Source: Choristoneura fumiferana
Taxonomy: Eukaryota; Arthropoda; Insecta; Lepidoptera; Tortricidae
Assembly (NCBI RefSeq): GCF_025370935.1
Contig: NC_133472.1
Coordinates: forward strand, 16,158,979-16,222,978
Direction of reading: 5' to 3'
Length of the DNA: 64,000 nucleotides
Positions 22,114-34,398 of this stretch are shown here, piece after piece; position 1 is the first letter of the stretch, and each line of letters opens with the position of its first letter. The notes below the pieces were generated by a model. The model did not search any database and was not told where the DNA came from. It saw only the letters and a program-made list of their open reading frames with translations. The position numbers and the translations under genes are program-made.

Positions 22114-25100
22114 GTATAATATGAAGATTACGAGGTAACAGATGAGTGAATTAAGTATTAACTAACAAGACAAGCAAGTATCTTTCCAAGCACAGAAGAA
22201 ATCAGCATTAAATAATGTACGTATTACATTTTCTTAAAAAACAAATAACAGTAATGTAATTAGATTTTAAAATGTATAAATGAAAGCATGAAGAGCTTTG
22301 GTGAAGGCCTCGACCAATGGGCAGCCGCGGCGCCGGCGCAGCCTCGCCCGCGGACATTTCTTTCTCATTATTGCAGTGTGTTATTGCCGGCGTGAGATGT
22401 CTAACAGTATACACGGCGAAAATTGAGCGTCCGAATCGAGTCAATGAACCGAAAACTGACCGTTAGCCGCACCGATTCTAACAGGACGGGCCCTTCTACT
22501 TCCTACTATTTTTGTCCTCAATATCTTTTATGGGTAACTTTTTAACTCAGAAAATATTTCGAGATGGAGGCGTGAAGCTGATGCGCTTGAAAGAGGTGCT
22601 TCTTTTACTTACGTAGTACAGTTATTGAATTTCGGGAGAGTTTTGTATCGGAATCGATTGCGTGGCAGGTATAGGAGTTTACGTTAGAAGGTATTTGAGT
22701 CGAATTTGCGGGTTTCTTGAATGGTACGTATTCAGAGCTCCGTACCTACCCGAAGAATGATAAACGGAACCCTGTTACCATCACTTCGCTGTCCGTCTGT
22801 CTGCCTGTCACCTGGTCGAGAACCGTAATAAATAGATAGGTGACACCATAATGTGTATTTATTTATATTTGTCAATACAGCAGCAAACAATAAAAATAAA
22901 TGTGTATTTGCGAATCAACAAATTATAAAAACCAGTCAAACGTGAGTCGATTTTAGGGAAACAAATTAAACTTTATAACTTGTCTGTCAGCGGCTGTACT
23001 CAAGAACTTATAATAGTAGTCAAAGAATCTCCACCACAAACTTTAATTTTGCTTATTGATATCGCGGGCAAAAGCTAATTAAAGTACCTACTCAAGTCTC
23101 CCGCCACCTGCACACCGCCAACGCCACTTCGCCATCCCAGCGTTAAAAGTGCAACTTAATAATATTCTATTAAAGTATTTTATTTTCCAGGATAATGGAA
23201 TGAATAGTTTAAAAAAACAGTTTTCTTTTTAATTTTCCGCTAGAAATGCTTAGCAATAGGTGTTTCCAAAAGTTACGCACATTTATCGTTCGAGTTTGCT
23301 ATCACAGCAACGCATTATCACTTTGAGCTTAATTTATTAAGATTTAGTTTAAAATGACGGGGACTCTATTTTATTAATGCAATAAGTGATTGCAATAAAA
23401 ACCCGGCTTACGTCGTCAAGGGAAAGGTCTCGGCTTAGGGAACAAATAGATTTGCGAGCAACGACTAATGTTTTCTTACAATGCAAATAACACTTAGGAT
23501 TACGAGCTAGTAGTAGAAGCAGAAAAAGATTTGATATTATACAATATACATGTTCTATGGAATTTAGACTGTGATTAGATTACTTTTGTTAAAGGTAAAT
23601 CAGTCAAGTTACGAGGTACCTATTAGTATTAGAATTTAGAATTAGTTTAGTATGTCTAATAGTAGGTAATGTAATTAATCGTGAATCAATTAAAATTGTT
23701 CAGAGAATAATTTTAAATCCTTGCTTTGTAACAACCGAAAACAGTTTTAACGAGCTACGTTTGTATCCTTACCTTTTTGAATAGAAACGGTGAGACGGAT
23801 ATTGATGACAATTTGAGTGAATAAATAAGTTATACACCCAAAATTAAAACTTTACTGAATGATTAATTTCTAGTGGACGAAGTAACAAGAAGAAGCTAGG
23901 GTTGAAAAAATCTGGTATATAAATAGGTACCTATTGATTTAAGTTCCTCCAACCAATCCAATAAAAATATGAAGGATATTTTTTGCTCGCCACTTTTACC
24001 ACAGGCGAAGTATAATATAGATGTAACAGTTACTGGCGACCGTTCGCTTCGGGCCGTTACTGCAAAATTTGCTTATTCATCGAACACTTGAAATATCTAA
24101 AGAGTAGCTAGCAGTTAGGTAGTACATACTCGTATATATGCACATACATAATTATATCAGAATGTAAGCGCTTTATGACAGCGTCTTAGCGCAGGATGAG
24201 GTTTTTCCAGTTAATGTGAATGAGATTTTGATAGGGTTATGTCAGCGCTCGTAAATTTAGTTTTTGGTTTTTAGGTATCCCGTGGGAGTTTACGAGAACC
24301 CCTTTAGGATACTCTAGAGTCTGATCTTCTAGACTCTACAGATGTCTAGAGTCTAGACATATGATTGCCAAATTCTAAGTCTATAAGTCCAATATATTAA
24401 AGGTCGTGCGTGTCTGTCAGGCAGTCACGTTATTATTTTGTAAATATAATAATGGATAATTACTAATTACGAGTAAGAGGTTCGGTCCCTCTAGGTACAT
24501 GCAAGGGAAAATAATCTCTCTTTGTGAATAAATGTATACTTACTAGCATCTGAGGCAATAAATTAAATAATACGAACTATAATTAACGTCACATTAATTC
24601 AATACAAAATCACCAATATCGTTAACTTGTCTTTTGTTACGCTCGTGTCAGGATAAATCGAAATAAGGACTGAGGATACTTCATGGAAGACAATAAGAAC
24701 TCATTATCACAAATTATCTGCAAGAAAACATGAAATGAAAAAAGTTATGATTAAGAAACTGAGTCGTATTGTTTCAAAACATCTCATCGCCACTCAGGTT
24801 TCACATTCATATGAAGCGCTAATTGCAGGTGCATTTTTCAGTGGTTTTCAGTCGACATGGGTATAATACAGGTTATGTTTATTTCAGAGCATAGTCGCTA
24901 TTAGAAGGAAAGTGTGTTGGCAGGCAAGCTTTTTTGCATCAACCGCGGTGTGAAAACTGGGTCAGCCCGCTGTAAGGACTTCAGCCAACAGAAGCACGAT
25001 GACCTAGCCTAGGTCAGGTCACTGAGAGCTGAATAATACTCGCTTCAGGCCGGTCGATACATCAGCCTACAAGCACAAACTATGATACAAATAGAATATA

Positions 25101-26035
25101 TATTAAACCAACCCAATATCAACTACGGCGTGGATCAACGCTTAATGACAGGATTTGGGTACTCCGACATTCTGAATTATGCATTAGTCTAAGTTCCGTA
25201 AATTTAGTTTATTGTATGCTAACTATGTATGTACCTAGTCCTTCATATTATTAATATTTACGGCAAAATAAAATATATTCTTTTGTTTCTAATTATTTAA
25301 ATCTCAAATCACATCGTATTAATACTATATTATGGAATTAAGAGAATAACGATTTTAATCATCAATCAATTGCAACTAATTAAAGCCACACTATTAAGGT
25401 TTTCGCAGGCTCATTCTACCTACACAGGTACATGTTTCCAAATAGTAGTACAAATTTAACTTTGACTAAGTAATTAACTATACATCTTAATGCCAAGAAT
25501 ATTTAACCGTTCATAAGTGACAATTTCGCATAAGGACCAACATTCCAAAATGGAACCAGTCTTTGATTAGTTTTCGTCATGCTGCTGGTAGTAGTCATTT
25601 GTTACTTACATTAATTAGGTTTATGGTAGGTAATATTAAGGAACCATAATACACGACGCACTATTTCAAGAAGGGTTCGAAAATAAACACAGTCCAAAAC
25701 AGAATGTTCAAATTCTCAAGTTAAGGTCAATACTTTACTTATCTACTAAACTATACAAGTTGATCGGGATTAAAGAGATAGGTACGGTGAGGCAGGTAAA
25801 AATCAATATAACAAATTTCAGAACTTGTATTAAAGCTAAAGTTGTTCATAAACTTTTTGTAACTTTTGATGCATATACTTAAGTATACCTAATCCCAATT
25901 ATTTAACAAAATACAAGTTCCATTATTTGTCCGTACAGGCATCTCGTGACGTTTTTTCATTCTCTACTCTACATACAGCACTCTTTGTCTCGTGGACACT
26001 TATATTATAGCCCTATTTTTCGGTTTTTAAATCCT
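22114..26035. other. Long non-coding stretch
   Basis: No gene supported. A GC-rich island at about 22300-22490 contains a ccaat core (gaccaatgggc). A partial 'agggttccg'-like repeat lies at about 22735-22830. A short hairpin built from tctagagtctagac words lies at 24310-24362. The remainder is AT-rich and featureless. Confidence 0.45.
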
Positions 26036-26190
26036 GTACCACTACCATGAGTTTACAGTGACCGTATTCGATAGCGACGTCGTAAATGATTTGTATGGAG
26101 AATTGTACAGCGCATCTACAAATAATTTACGCCGTCGCTATCGAGTAGGTACGGTCACTGTAAACTCATGGTAGTGGTGGTAGTGGTACT
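26036..26190. repeat. Fold-back MITE
   Basis: gtaccactaccatgagttta at 26036 onward is matched by its complement ending near 26189. The pairing continues through cagtgaccgta and tcgatagcgacg, with a short loop around 26090-26120. Near-palindromic along its whole length. Confidence 0.8.
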
Positions 26191-27204
26191 GTAATCTGTG
26201 TAGTGTACCTAGTTTGACTCCCCCTTTGACTTACCCCTTCGATGTTCAAAATGTACCTATTCCGTCAAAAGTGGTTGTTAAAGAGTTTCTTGGTTCAGTC
26301 TATGGCAAGACGTAAGTAAGTAGGCAAAACAGGTATGGACTTTCGCATTACTCAGGGGATTAATTTTAATTCATCTATTGGAGTCTATGGAACTTTAATA
26401 TATTACTGTGGCCTATGGGTTTTTATGTGTATCGAATATGTGTAAATAAATGTTTCTCTCTCTCTTTCTCTCTCTGTACGTACCAGTGTCGTGACAGTGT
26501 AACAACTCAGTTCCCACCGGAGTGCCTTAGCTTTACAACCTTTTATTTAACTTGCAACGTTCCTATGTTAATTTGTTTGTGGTGGTTTGAAGATTTGCAA
26601 TTTTTTTTTAGCTTTTCTTCTTGGTATCTGATCGATTGAGTTGAAATTTGTAAAACTTATGTAAATTTTGAGGCAACACATTAATGTATTTTGTGTAAAA
26701 TGTAGTTGATGTTACAATCCAAGTACAGTCAACAAAACGTGTAGTCAACTTATTGAAGTGAAGGCAGTTTGCATAGGTAAATAATTTACGATTTCCTCAC
26801 TCCACGCCACTGGTGGTACCCCACTTTGATAGGGTGCCCCTGCCCAGTCCAGTAGTGGGACGTCGCATATCTACATATGGCTAGGCAGTGACGCTCCTGC
26901 AGCGGAGGACAGACGGACTTAAAACCCGACTCGGCGTCAGAACATAATGCAACACGACATACCGACGCGGTGATACAATTACGATACTCACTGACTCATC
27001 GAAAATTTTTATTAAATGCTGAAAAGAGCAAGATAAGTAGGTAATTAGCTTGCTTTGACAGATTTGTTGCAGCTAGCGGATGCAATTGGGACAATGCCTG
27101 ATACATATTTTTTATTGTACTGATGTATTTAGTATTCGCTTCGCTCGTCGCTTCGTCGTACCTAACCAGACCTGCCCCAGTAGAATAGGCAGAAGCATCG
27201 AATT

Positions 27205-27425
27205 AAGGAACTGATCTATTTATTAGGTGACAGATCTATTATTTTGGTGATCAAATTTTGATGATCAAACTATAATTTAGGATACAAGTTTACATTAATC
27301 TGATGACTCCTACTTAGAGACAGTTTTGATTAATATGATGACTATATTTCTTAGGGATAGATATTATAGTTAGGGTATTGCAGTTTAGTGACAAATCTAA
27401 ATTTAAGTGACAGAAAATATAGTTC
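27205..27425 (+). repeat. Word-repeat element with GTGACA / GATGACT words
   Basis: Recurrent phrases taggtgaca, ttggtgatca, tgatgatca, ctgatgact, tatgatgact, tagtgaca and aagtgaca appear every 15-35 bases and are separated by AT-rich filler. No hairpin, constant period or ORF is seen. Its style resembles the GCATAA element at 3.5 kb. Confidence 0.45.
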
Positions 27426-28310
27426 CCTTTATTTTACGAGTAATTAAGTAAATTTGATTTTATCTATCTCAAAAATGTCTTCTCATCAGACAAGCATATA
27501 AAACATGCAGCGATGTAGGTACACTGCCAATTCGATATTTGTGGGCTTATTTTCTACGTTTGTGCTAGAAATTAGCTAGCCACAGAATGATAAACAAAAT
27601 TAATCTCTCCTTTAACGTTAAATTTTTATTACAAAGAATACCTATATCTAGGGCAGACACCGTACGGTCAGCATTGTAAAAAGCTGAAGGCCGATTTTTG
27701 ACAAGCCATCTGAGAAAATGCAATTCAAAAATAGTATCTAAAATATGTGCATAATTTGAAATGGGGTTATCTAAGAAGTAGAAAATGTGAACTCTAATTA
27801 ATTTTGTCAACTGGTCGAAATTTAATTTGAGCTGAAGTTTGGTTTTGAATGGTCCGAGTAATGTAATCTCAAAATTCGGTAGGTACACAGGGTAGGTACT
27901 TTAGTACTTTGTAGTGTAGGTAGATCTTTTGTCACGTTCAAAAGTGTCACATTATTGTTGATTTGGTAATTGGAGTAAAAAGGCAACGTAAAAGTAGATG
28001 AATTTATTAGGAGTACCTACGAGTAGTAAGTAGGAGTATGTAGTAGGAGGTAGTTAAACAGGGTGACTTTTAATCGGTGACCAGGAACAACAAAAAGCGA
28101 TAAGGACGGTCATACTGAAGAACTTTTCCCATGGGAACAATACGAAAATCGGGGTAAAAAAACAGCTATTTCATAGAAAACCTCAGCACCTCATCAGCCT
28201 CAATGAATGAAATCAGGGTTTTTTTTTCAAGTTGGCAAGTTTGGCTGATATTCACCATTTTCGAATGACATGTTCAAGTTCACAATTTACCAAAAATTTA
28301 CTTATGCTTT

Positions 28311-28682
28311 TAAGAGCGTTTATACCTGCTGAGCTGCATTGCATTTTTGTTAGTTTTCTCGATTATTCCATAAAAATATAATGAAAATTAAAAATGTGGT
28401 CTGATAGAACACTTTTTAATATAATAAGTAAGTTAATGTGTCTACTTCAATAATTATTCGTGATAGACTTTTATTTTCTTTAAAAACAAAACATTTGTTC
28501 TTTTTTACATAATATAAAAGTCTCTCACGAATAATTATTAGAGTAGACACATTAACTTATATTATATATTAAGAAGAGTTCTATCAGACCACACTTTTGA
28601 TGTTCATTCAATTTTTATGGAATAATCGAGGAAAACTAACAAAAATGCAACGTTTCCAGCTCAGCAGGTATAAACGCTCTTA
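28311..28682. repeat. Large fold-back element (arms about 165 bp)
   Basis: taagagcgtttatacctgct at 28311 is matched by its complement ending at 28682. The two arms stay complementary through gttttctcgattattccata, gtggtctgatagaacac and aagttaatgtgtctact, meeting around 28490-28510. There are scattered mismatches and small indels. It lies about 300 bp upstream of the GC-rich ttk promoter region. Confidence 0.85.
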
Positions 28683-28859
28683 ATATTTTTATTTATTTTT
28701 CAGCTCTTTCACCTCACCTAAACATTAGTGATTTGATCTGTAACTACCTCTTTGATAGTAAATATCTGACCAAAGCTCAAACAAATAATAAAAGTTTTTT
28801 TTATGTATTCTGAACTTGGGCTTTTTTGTACTAAAATAAGTAGGTAAGCAAGGAATCGG

Positions 28860-29514
28860 TCCCAATTCCCGCGCGGTCCCTTGCGGTCTACGGCGCGCGT
28901 CATGACATCCCAGGACGTCGTTGCTACCTTGCGTGTTTTCCATGATTCTACTTTTGAAACTTTCTAACCCTGTGCCGGAGTGAAGCGGCAGGGAGGGGCG
29001 CGCGCGGGTGCCAGAGAGAGGGTACCGACCTCATTGCCCATTGCCACTCCTCCCGCCGAGGCGGCAGGCCATTTTATCAAAAATACTTTCGTGTTCCGTA
29101 AACGCGCGCGGGTTTCTGTTTTTCTTCCCCGAAGTTTATTTTTTTTCTATAAAGTTAATATATTATATTTTTTAAAGTGGACTAATTGCTTATCGTTTAA
29201 AACAAACAATAAATAAACATTGAATTGTAACACAACAACCCTTGAACATTTTAAAAAACAATAAGTGATGACATTTTGGTTTAATAAAAGTCTGTGCGCC
29301 CCGAGATTTGTTTTCCGTGCTAACTCGGGTGTGCTCGGTTGCGAAAAGTGGCTGCCCTCGGCAATCTCCGGCGGCGATCGTCACGAGGAGGGAGTTCAAC
29401 CCCGCCCGTGAGAAACAGAGACAGAGAGCAGTGCTGACATGGCGACGACACGAATGGATTGATGTTTTTCTTCGGAAAATTCATCCCTCGATCGCCATTA
29501 TCATGTACATACAG
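28860..29514 (+). promoter_or_regulatory. ttk: Probable ttk promoter and non-coding first exon
   Basis: Two CpG-rich blocks (about 28865-29120 and 29295-29440) end at a perfect consensus donor, acatacag|gtaagt, so an exon would end at 29514. The candidate exon contains several short open frames, none convincing, which suits a 5' untranslated exon. YY1/PHO-like gccat cores occur at 29068, 29493 and nearby. The next strong acceptor on the + strand in front of coding sequence is at 39741-39742, which gives a roughly 10.2-kb first intron. Assignment to ttk is inferred from position and orientation. Transcript data are needed to confirm the start. Confidence 0.5.
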
Positions 29515-29699
29515 GTAAGTTTTGAATGATAATAATGTTATGGTAAACCTGTGTAATTTATTCAAATTCTCCGGTAGGTGGTAGGTAGAATTGCTGTGGG
29601 TAAGCCTGCAAACTGGTCAATAACTGTAAGGACCCAAGGTATTTTCGTCGAGCGAGAGGAAATCAATAAATTTCAACAAATCAATATTTTAGCCTGCAC

Positions 29700-30490
29700 C
29701 CTGCGCCGAATATATCCTCTGCCGCCATTTCAATGATGACGGCGTATTTTTTGTGAGATATTCGAGTCGCGGAGCGAGTGCGAGTCGGTGTCTGTGCGCG
29801 CCGCGCGGCCGCGGGGTTGCGCCGTCAGTCGTCGGGCGAGCGGGGTGCGACGCAAACGCGGTCTCGGACTATGGCGGAAGGGCTGATCCTCATTCCCATA
29901 AAAGGGTCGAGTTGACTGTGGTGCGGATACGTTTGGTATGTCATCTAATATTAGTGCAGTGATATTGTATTTGCTTTGACGGCTCTTATCTCGGCGTAGC
30001 GTTTGAATCAATGTGAATATCATAGGTAATAATGCCATTGTGATGACGTAATGTAACGCGCTCGGCTGGGTGCGTAGTAATAATTCGAGCGCCCGTTTAT
30101 ACCGCGATAACGTTTGTGGTCAGCAAGCACCTGTGTATGTGTAGCAAGTAATCGTGTTTCTGCAAGTATAAAAAAAATGATTGTATTCTAATCAGAATCT
30201 TATTGGATTAGACGAAACATAAAGTAAAATGATGTTGTCCTGGTTTGTGGAAGCGTGAATTGTTTTAATGTTTTTATCATTTTCTTTGACTTCCGCCTAG
30301 TAATGTCAACGTTTTTTGTAGCTGGTAACTCGGTAGTTAGGTACCGGAGCGGAGCTACGATTGTTTTCTCACTGCATTTTGCGCGGCGTCGGCACCGAAC
30401 GTTCGGTGGCACGGTGCGTTCGCGCCGCTCGAGTGACACTCGACCGCGGCGGGCGGGTCCTGCCGCTTGCCATTGCCACTAGAGGCGCCC
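29700..30490 (+). promoter_or_regulatory. Second cluster of CpG-rich islands, possible alternative 5' exon
   Basis: CpG-rich blocks lie at about 29750-29890 and 30345-30490. An initiator-like tcagt core lies near 29825 (cgtcagtcgtcgg). A donor-like gtttg|gtatgt lies near 29935. A near-CTCF-like ccactagaggcgcc ends the second block. The blocks could be an alternative ttk promoter or first-intron enhancers. No coding sequence is convincing in either strand. Confidence 0.35.
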
Positions 30491-30722
30491 TCGTTTCATT
30501 GTTTCAACTGTAGTGTCAATAGATCTTTTATTTGTTTTGAACCAGATATATTACTTGATGGACTTGTCATTCGTTTTGATACATAGATATGAACATAAAT
30601 GTAATTTCGCTCTAGGTAGATACAAAACGTCTAAAAAACTTTTATACACCAACATAAACCTTACTAAATCTGGGTAAGGTAGGCAGGTAAATCCTGCCTT
30701 AGGTTTACCTGTGCAAAGCTTA

Positions 30723-30890
30723 TCTAATATATAAAATTCTCGTGTCACGGTGGTTGCAACCAAACTTCTCCGAAACGGCTTGACCGATTTTTACGTTTTT
30801 TTTTTGTGCATAGTCGGTAAGGTCTGAGAATAGGACGTAAAACTATTTTTCATACTTCTACGCGGACAGAGTCGCAGGCAACAGCTAGTA
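30723..30890 (+). repeat. Dispersed lepidopteran repeat, RTE-like
   Basis: Reads atataaaattctcgtgtcac, then ctccgaaacggcttgaccga, and ends tacgcggacagagtcgcagg caacagctagta. A truncated copy of a repeat frequent in moth genomes. Confidence 0.7.
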
Positions 30891-31210
30891 TTACGATGTA
30901 AAAACGTAGATACACAGATATCTACATAATACTTTTATACACATACTGTACGTATTACCGCTGTGCTCACTCAACATTATTAATGCTTTGCGCCTTTTTG
31001 AAATATTGTATATAAATAGGGACGAAAAATCGACTTTTGTGTTTACTTTTTGGTAGGTAGGTATTCACGTACGCTACGGTCTTTTAGTAAATAAGAAAAG
31101 TAAGTAGGTATCTACCCATTGCCCTTTTTCCTTCAGTTAGTAGGTAGGTATAAGTACTTACTAGACGTGACAGAATCTAATAGAATATTTACAGCGGAGT
31201 ACTAGGCAGG

Positions 31211-31475
31211 TTTTTTTTTATTCGACTGGATGGCAAACGAGCAAGTGGGTCTCCTGATGGTAAGAGATCTCCACCGCCCCTAAACATCTGTAACACCAGG
31301 GGTATTGCAGATGCGTTGCTAATCTTCACCGGCTAATTTCACCGGCTATCTTACTCTTCACGCCGAAACACAACAGTGCAAGCACTGCTGCTTCACGGCA
31401 GGATTAGCGAGCAAGATGGTGGTAGCAGTAGCAATCCGGGCGGACCTTGCACAAGGTCCTACCACCTGTATAGAT
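31211..31475 (-). repeat. Dispersed lepidopteran repeat, 'ttcgactgg' tail family
   Basis: Starts with a poly-T run and ttcgactggatggcaaacga, then gcaagtgggtctcctgatgg, and ends near accttgcacaaggtcctacc. The poly-T at its left end reads as the poly-A tail on the minus strand, which suggests a retroposon. A short copy of the same tail lies at 37085-37140. Confidence 0.65.
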
Positions 31476-31902
31476 AGTAATTTATTTTATTTTATGGTAA
31501 TGGTTGTCCAATTTTACCTAGGTATATAATATAATAGGTATCTATTTGAACGGCGTCCAAATAATTAAGCCATAAGTACCTACTTGAAAACAATTAAGCT
31601 CTTTTAAAGTAGGTAGGTAGGGTAATTACGCTGGTTTGCCGTCCAGTTCCACTTTTCGTCCATCTGACTGAGCAGCTACAAACAAGTGCATAAAATTGGA
31701 ATACAAGCCACCTTCCCGCGCAGGTTAGTACTTGTTGTAATCCATAATGTCTAAGCAGCAGTTTAGTAAACGTAAAAATGAGATTTTAATAGTAGCGACT
31801 TCAAAAAAAAATACGGCGGTGGCCGCCTCAAATCTGTGCTCAGCAGACGTCATCGCGCCAGAAAAAAAAAGTGTCGATGGAAAAAGTTCATGATCAGCAG
31901 GG

Positions 31903-32448
31903 CTACTACGAAACTCGAAACTCGAAGTTCGTATCGTACGTCCCTCTCGCTCTCGTATTAAATAGTATAGTGCCAGAGGGACCGCACGACACGAACTTCG
32001 AGTTTCGAGTTTCGTAGTAGCCCTGCAGTTTAATTACTGTTTTAGCTAGTTTAGTTTGTTTTAGTTACCTAGTTAATGTTTTTGGCGCGCATGTCTATTT
32101 AAAAGCATGATATACATAATTATAAGTGTTTATTATGGTTTTTTTATGGAAATCTCAGTTAAATTTAGTGGACTAATACTAGCATATAATTTTTTCAAAC
32201 TATTTGGTTTTCGTCCACGTGGACGGAAACCGAAGCAGCTAGGTCATTTGTATTTGTAATGGTCATTTTACTTCAACCGACATATAAAATACAGAATATA
32301 TTCTCCTAATGTAATATTTAATGCTATTAGGTTTTTTATGGCTATTAGGTTAGAGCTGGATGAGAAAAAAAAATCACCCCCACTTTTTTTTATTATTATA
32401 CCATTGTGTCGGCATAGTTTACATAAATATCCGTACAAAATTACAGAT
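31903..32448 (+). repeat. Left arm of a 3.6-kb inverted duplication
   Basis: Begins with a complete 'gggctactacgaa' fold-back MITE (31903-32026) and continues through the palindrome gtccacgtggac (about 32214) to aattacagat (32448). The reverse complement is present at 34982-35497 with only scattered differences visible by eye. One difference is a roughly 30-bp block (accattgtgtcggcatag...) present here and missing from the right arm. Its inner end belongs to the 'agggttccg' repeat family. Confidence 0.85.
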
Positions 32449-32565
32449 TTCTAGCATTGATATTCCCTGAGCAAAGCCGCGGACGGACAGACAGACAGAC
32501 AGACATACATGGCCAAACTATAAGGGTTTCGTTTTTGCCATTTTGGCTACGGAACCCTAAAAAAA
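32400..32565 (-). repeat. Dispersed repeat, 'agggttccg' family, inverted copy
   Basis: Contains gtcggcatagtttacataaa, ccctgagcaaagccgcggac, repeated gacagacagacagac and the end ctacggaaccctaaaaaa, i.e. the complement of the copy at 2902. Confidence 0.7.
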
Positions 32566-32944
32566 TATCATGATGAGAGTTAATAGAACCAACTTACCTA
32601 CAAGAAAAACATATAAGAATAAGTATAACAATAAGTATGAAAAAAAAGTCAAAAAACTGAAACTTGACTACGGAAAAACTGTCTTTATTGTTCATTTTAT
32701 ATATTGGCTTGACAATGGTTTAAGTATTTTAGGCTGTCTGGAAATACACTTGGACTTTTGGAGCTCATAGCTCCTCAATACATGTAAAATCTGTCAAATT
32801 TTTTTTAGACTGCTAAAATCATTAATTACCTTTCTTTTTAGCTTTGCCGACGTCGGGTAAAAATATGTAGTACAATAGTACAATCACATGTTAAAATTAT
32901 ATGCAACGACTTTTTCGTTACGGCTGCAGAGCCCCGTCCTGGAC

Positions 32945-33330
32945 GTGTCTGACAGCCTCTTGGCCGGTTTTCAATACTAAGTTAGACATTCCACGATTAG
33001 GACCGTCCGAGACATATACGTTAGTAAAGATTGGACATTTTACTACTTTGTTATTTCGCGATTTGGACCGTCCGAGACATAGACATTAGTAAAGATTCAG
33101 CCAGCCTCTTGGCCGGTTTTCAATACTAAGTTAGACATTCCACGATTAGGACCGTCCGAGACATATACGTTAGTAAAGATTGGATATTTTATTACTTAGA
33201 CATTTCGCGATTTGGACCACCCGAGACTTGGACGTGGCACGACTTAGACGCTGTAAGACATGGACCTCTCACGATGTGGACGCAATTTCGACACCGGACA
33301 TTTTACTACTTTGACGTAAGACCGGCGGCG
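32945..33330. repeat. Tandem duplication built of RGAC words
   Basis: A roughly 150-bp block (cagcctcttggccggttttc ... cgttagtaaagatt) at about 32952-33097 is repeated at about 33100-33245. Inside each block, and continuing to 33330, the words ttggac, ttagac, ccgagac and atggac recur roughly every 10-30 bases, with variations around ggaccgtccgagacat. Open frames here are a by-product. The related words gtccacgtggac (32214) and cgtccagttccacttttcgtcc (about 31642-31663) occur in the flanks. Confidence 0.7.
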
Positions 33331-34095
33331 GGGGAAGCATTTTAGTAAGGGTACCTAACCTACTTCAAGATATTAATTTCGCATCACAAAGTTGGCAACT
33401 CCGATAATTGGACGAAAACCAGCGCAATGACCCTATGTAGTGTTGCCAACCGTTCTCTAAAATAGAGTATTGTACTCTATATTAATTCAAGAAATTAAAG
33501 TTCAGCTCCTGGACAGACATTCCATAATGATTCGCCAAATCGCACCTATGATAGTGAACTATTCCCTATTTTGCTAGGGACATGCATAGGTACATGACAT
33601 CAAATCAATGACGCTACCTACAGGTAAACCACAAAAATTGGCATGTAACACAGACATCCAAAGGTCCATACCTGCTTTGCCTACTTACTTACGTCTTGCC
33701 ATAGACTGAACTAAGACCCCTTAGGCATTCTTTAACAACCAACCTATACGGTTCAATGTGATTTACACTTAAACGCTTTACGTTTATTATTAATAGGCCT
33801 TGGTCTATTTCTTTCAGAAATCAATGCCACAATCAGCCTTCTTGCTTTTATTTTAGTGTCAAAGTCATCAAAGAATTTCATTGGTCTAGTTAAAACATTG
33901 TCATTCATAATAATGATTTATTGAGTCAGGCGTTACTTTGTGGAGGTCCATATATATCAATGAAAAAAGGAAAAAAAAAATGAATTAATGTATATGAAGG
34001 TCGCGGGTGAGCAATTCTTTTTCTGAAAAATGACCGTAAAAGTTGACATTATTCTTTACATATCAGAAGGTTTATGGTAAGCGAAAAGTTAAAAA

Positions 34096-34144
34096 GATTG
34101 CAGGCGCGCTAGCTCGACAATAATAAATTAGCGCGCCTGCAATC
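34096..34144. repeat. Perfect 15-bp GC-rich hairpin
   Basis: gattgcaggcgcgct (34096-34110) and its exact complement (34130-34144) flank a 19-base AT-rich loop. Oligo-A lies on the left and oligo-T on the right within about 15 bases. Confidence 0.7.
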
Positions 34145-34279
34145 AGTCACATTTTTTTTTAAGTTAAAAAGGCCATGGAAGTGTTGGCACAAGTCGTATA
34201 CAGCCAAGTCTAATGGCCGGTACCAGATAGAAAGACCGTCATTGAAATGTAAGATGAGCCGGAAGAAACATCATAATCT

Positions 34280-34398
34280 GAGGCCGTATTCCCTAACGTT
34301 TCTGAGACTCGCGATCACAAATATGACAGTTTCCGCACACAAACACTGTCATTTGATTGTGATAGCGATTGTCAGAAACGTTGGACAAGACGGCCTCT
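34280..34398. repeat. Fold-back MITE
   Basis: gaggccgt at 34280 pairs with acggcctc ending at 34397. Inside, aacgtttctgaga pairs with tcagaaacgtt, cgcgatcacaaa with a near-complement, and gacagt with actgtc. The open frame across it is fortuitous. Confidence 0.7.

Noticed and set aside
29308..29529. 73-residue frame through the presumed first exon
   Set aside because: Runs through the consensus donor at 29515, has several competing frames and no motif. Better read as 5' UTR.
30465..30485. CTCF-like site (ccactagaggcgcc), and a similar one near 61070-61085
   Set aside because: Both lack one G compared with the CTCF consensus core I know. Without a matrix scan they are only near matches.
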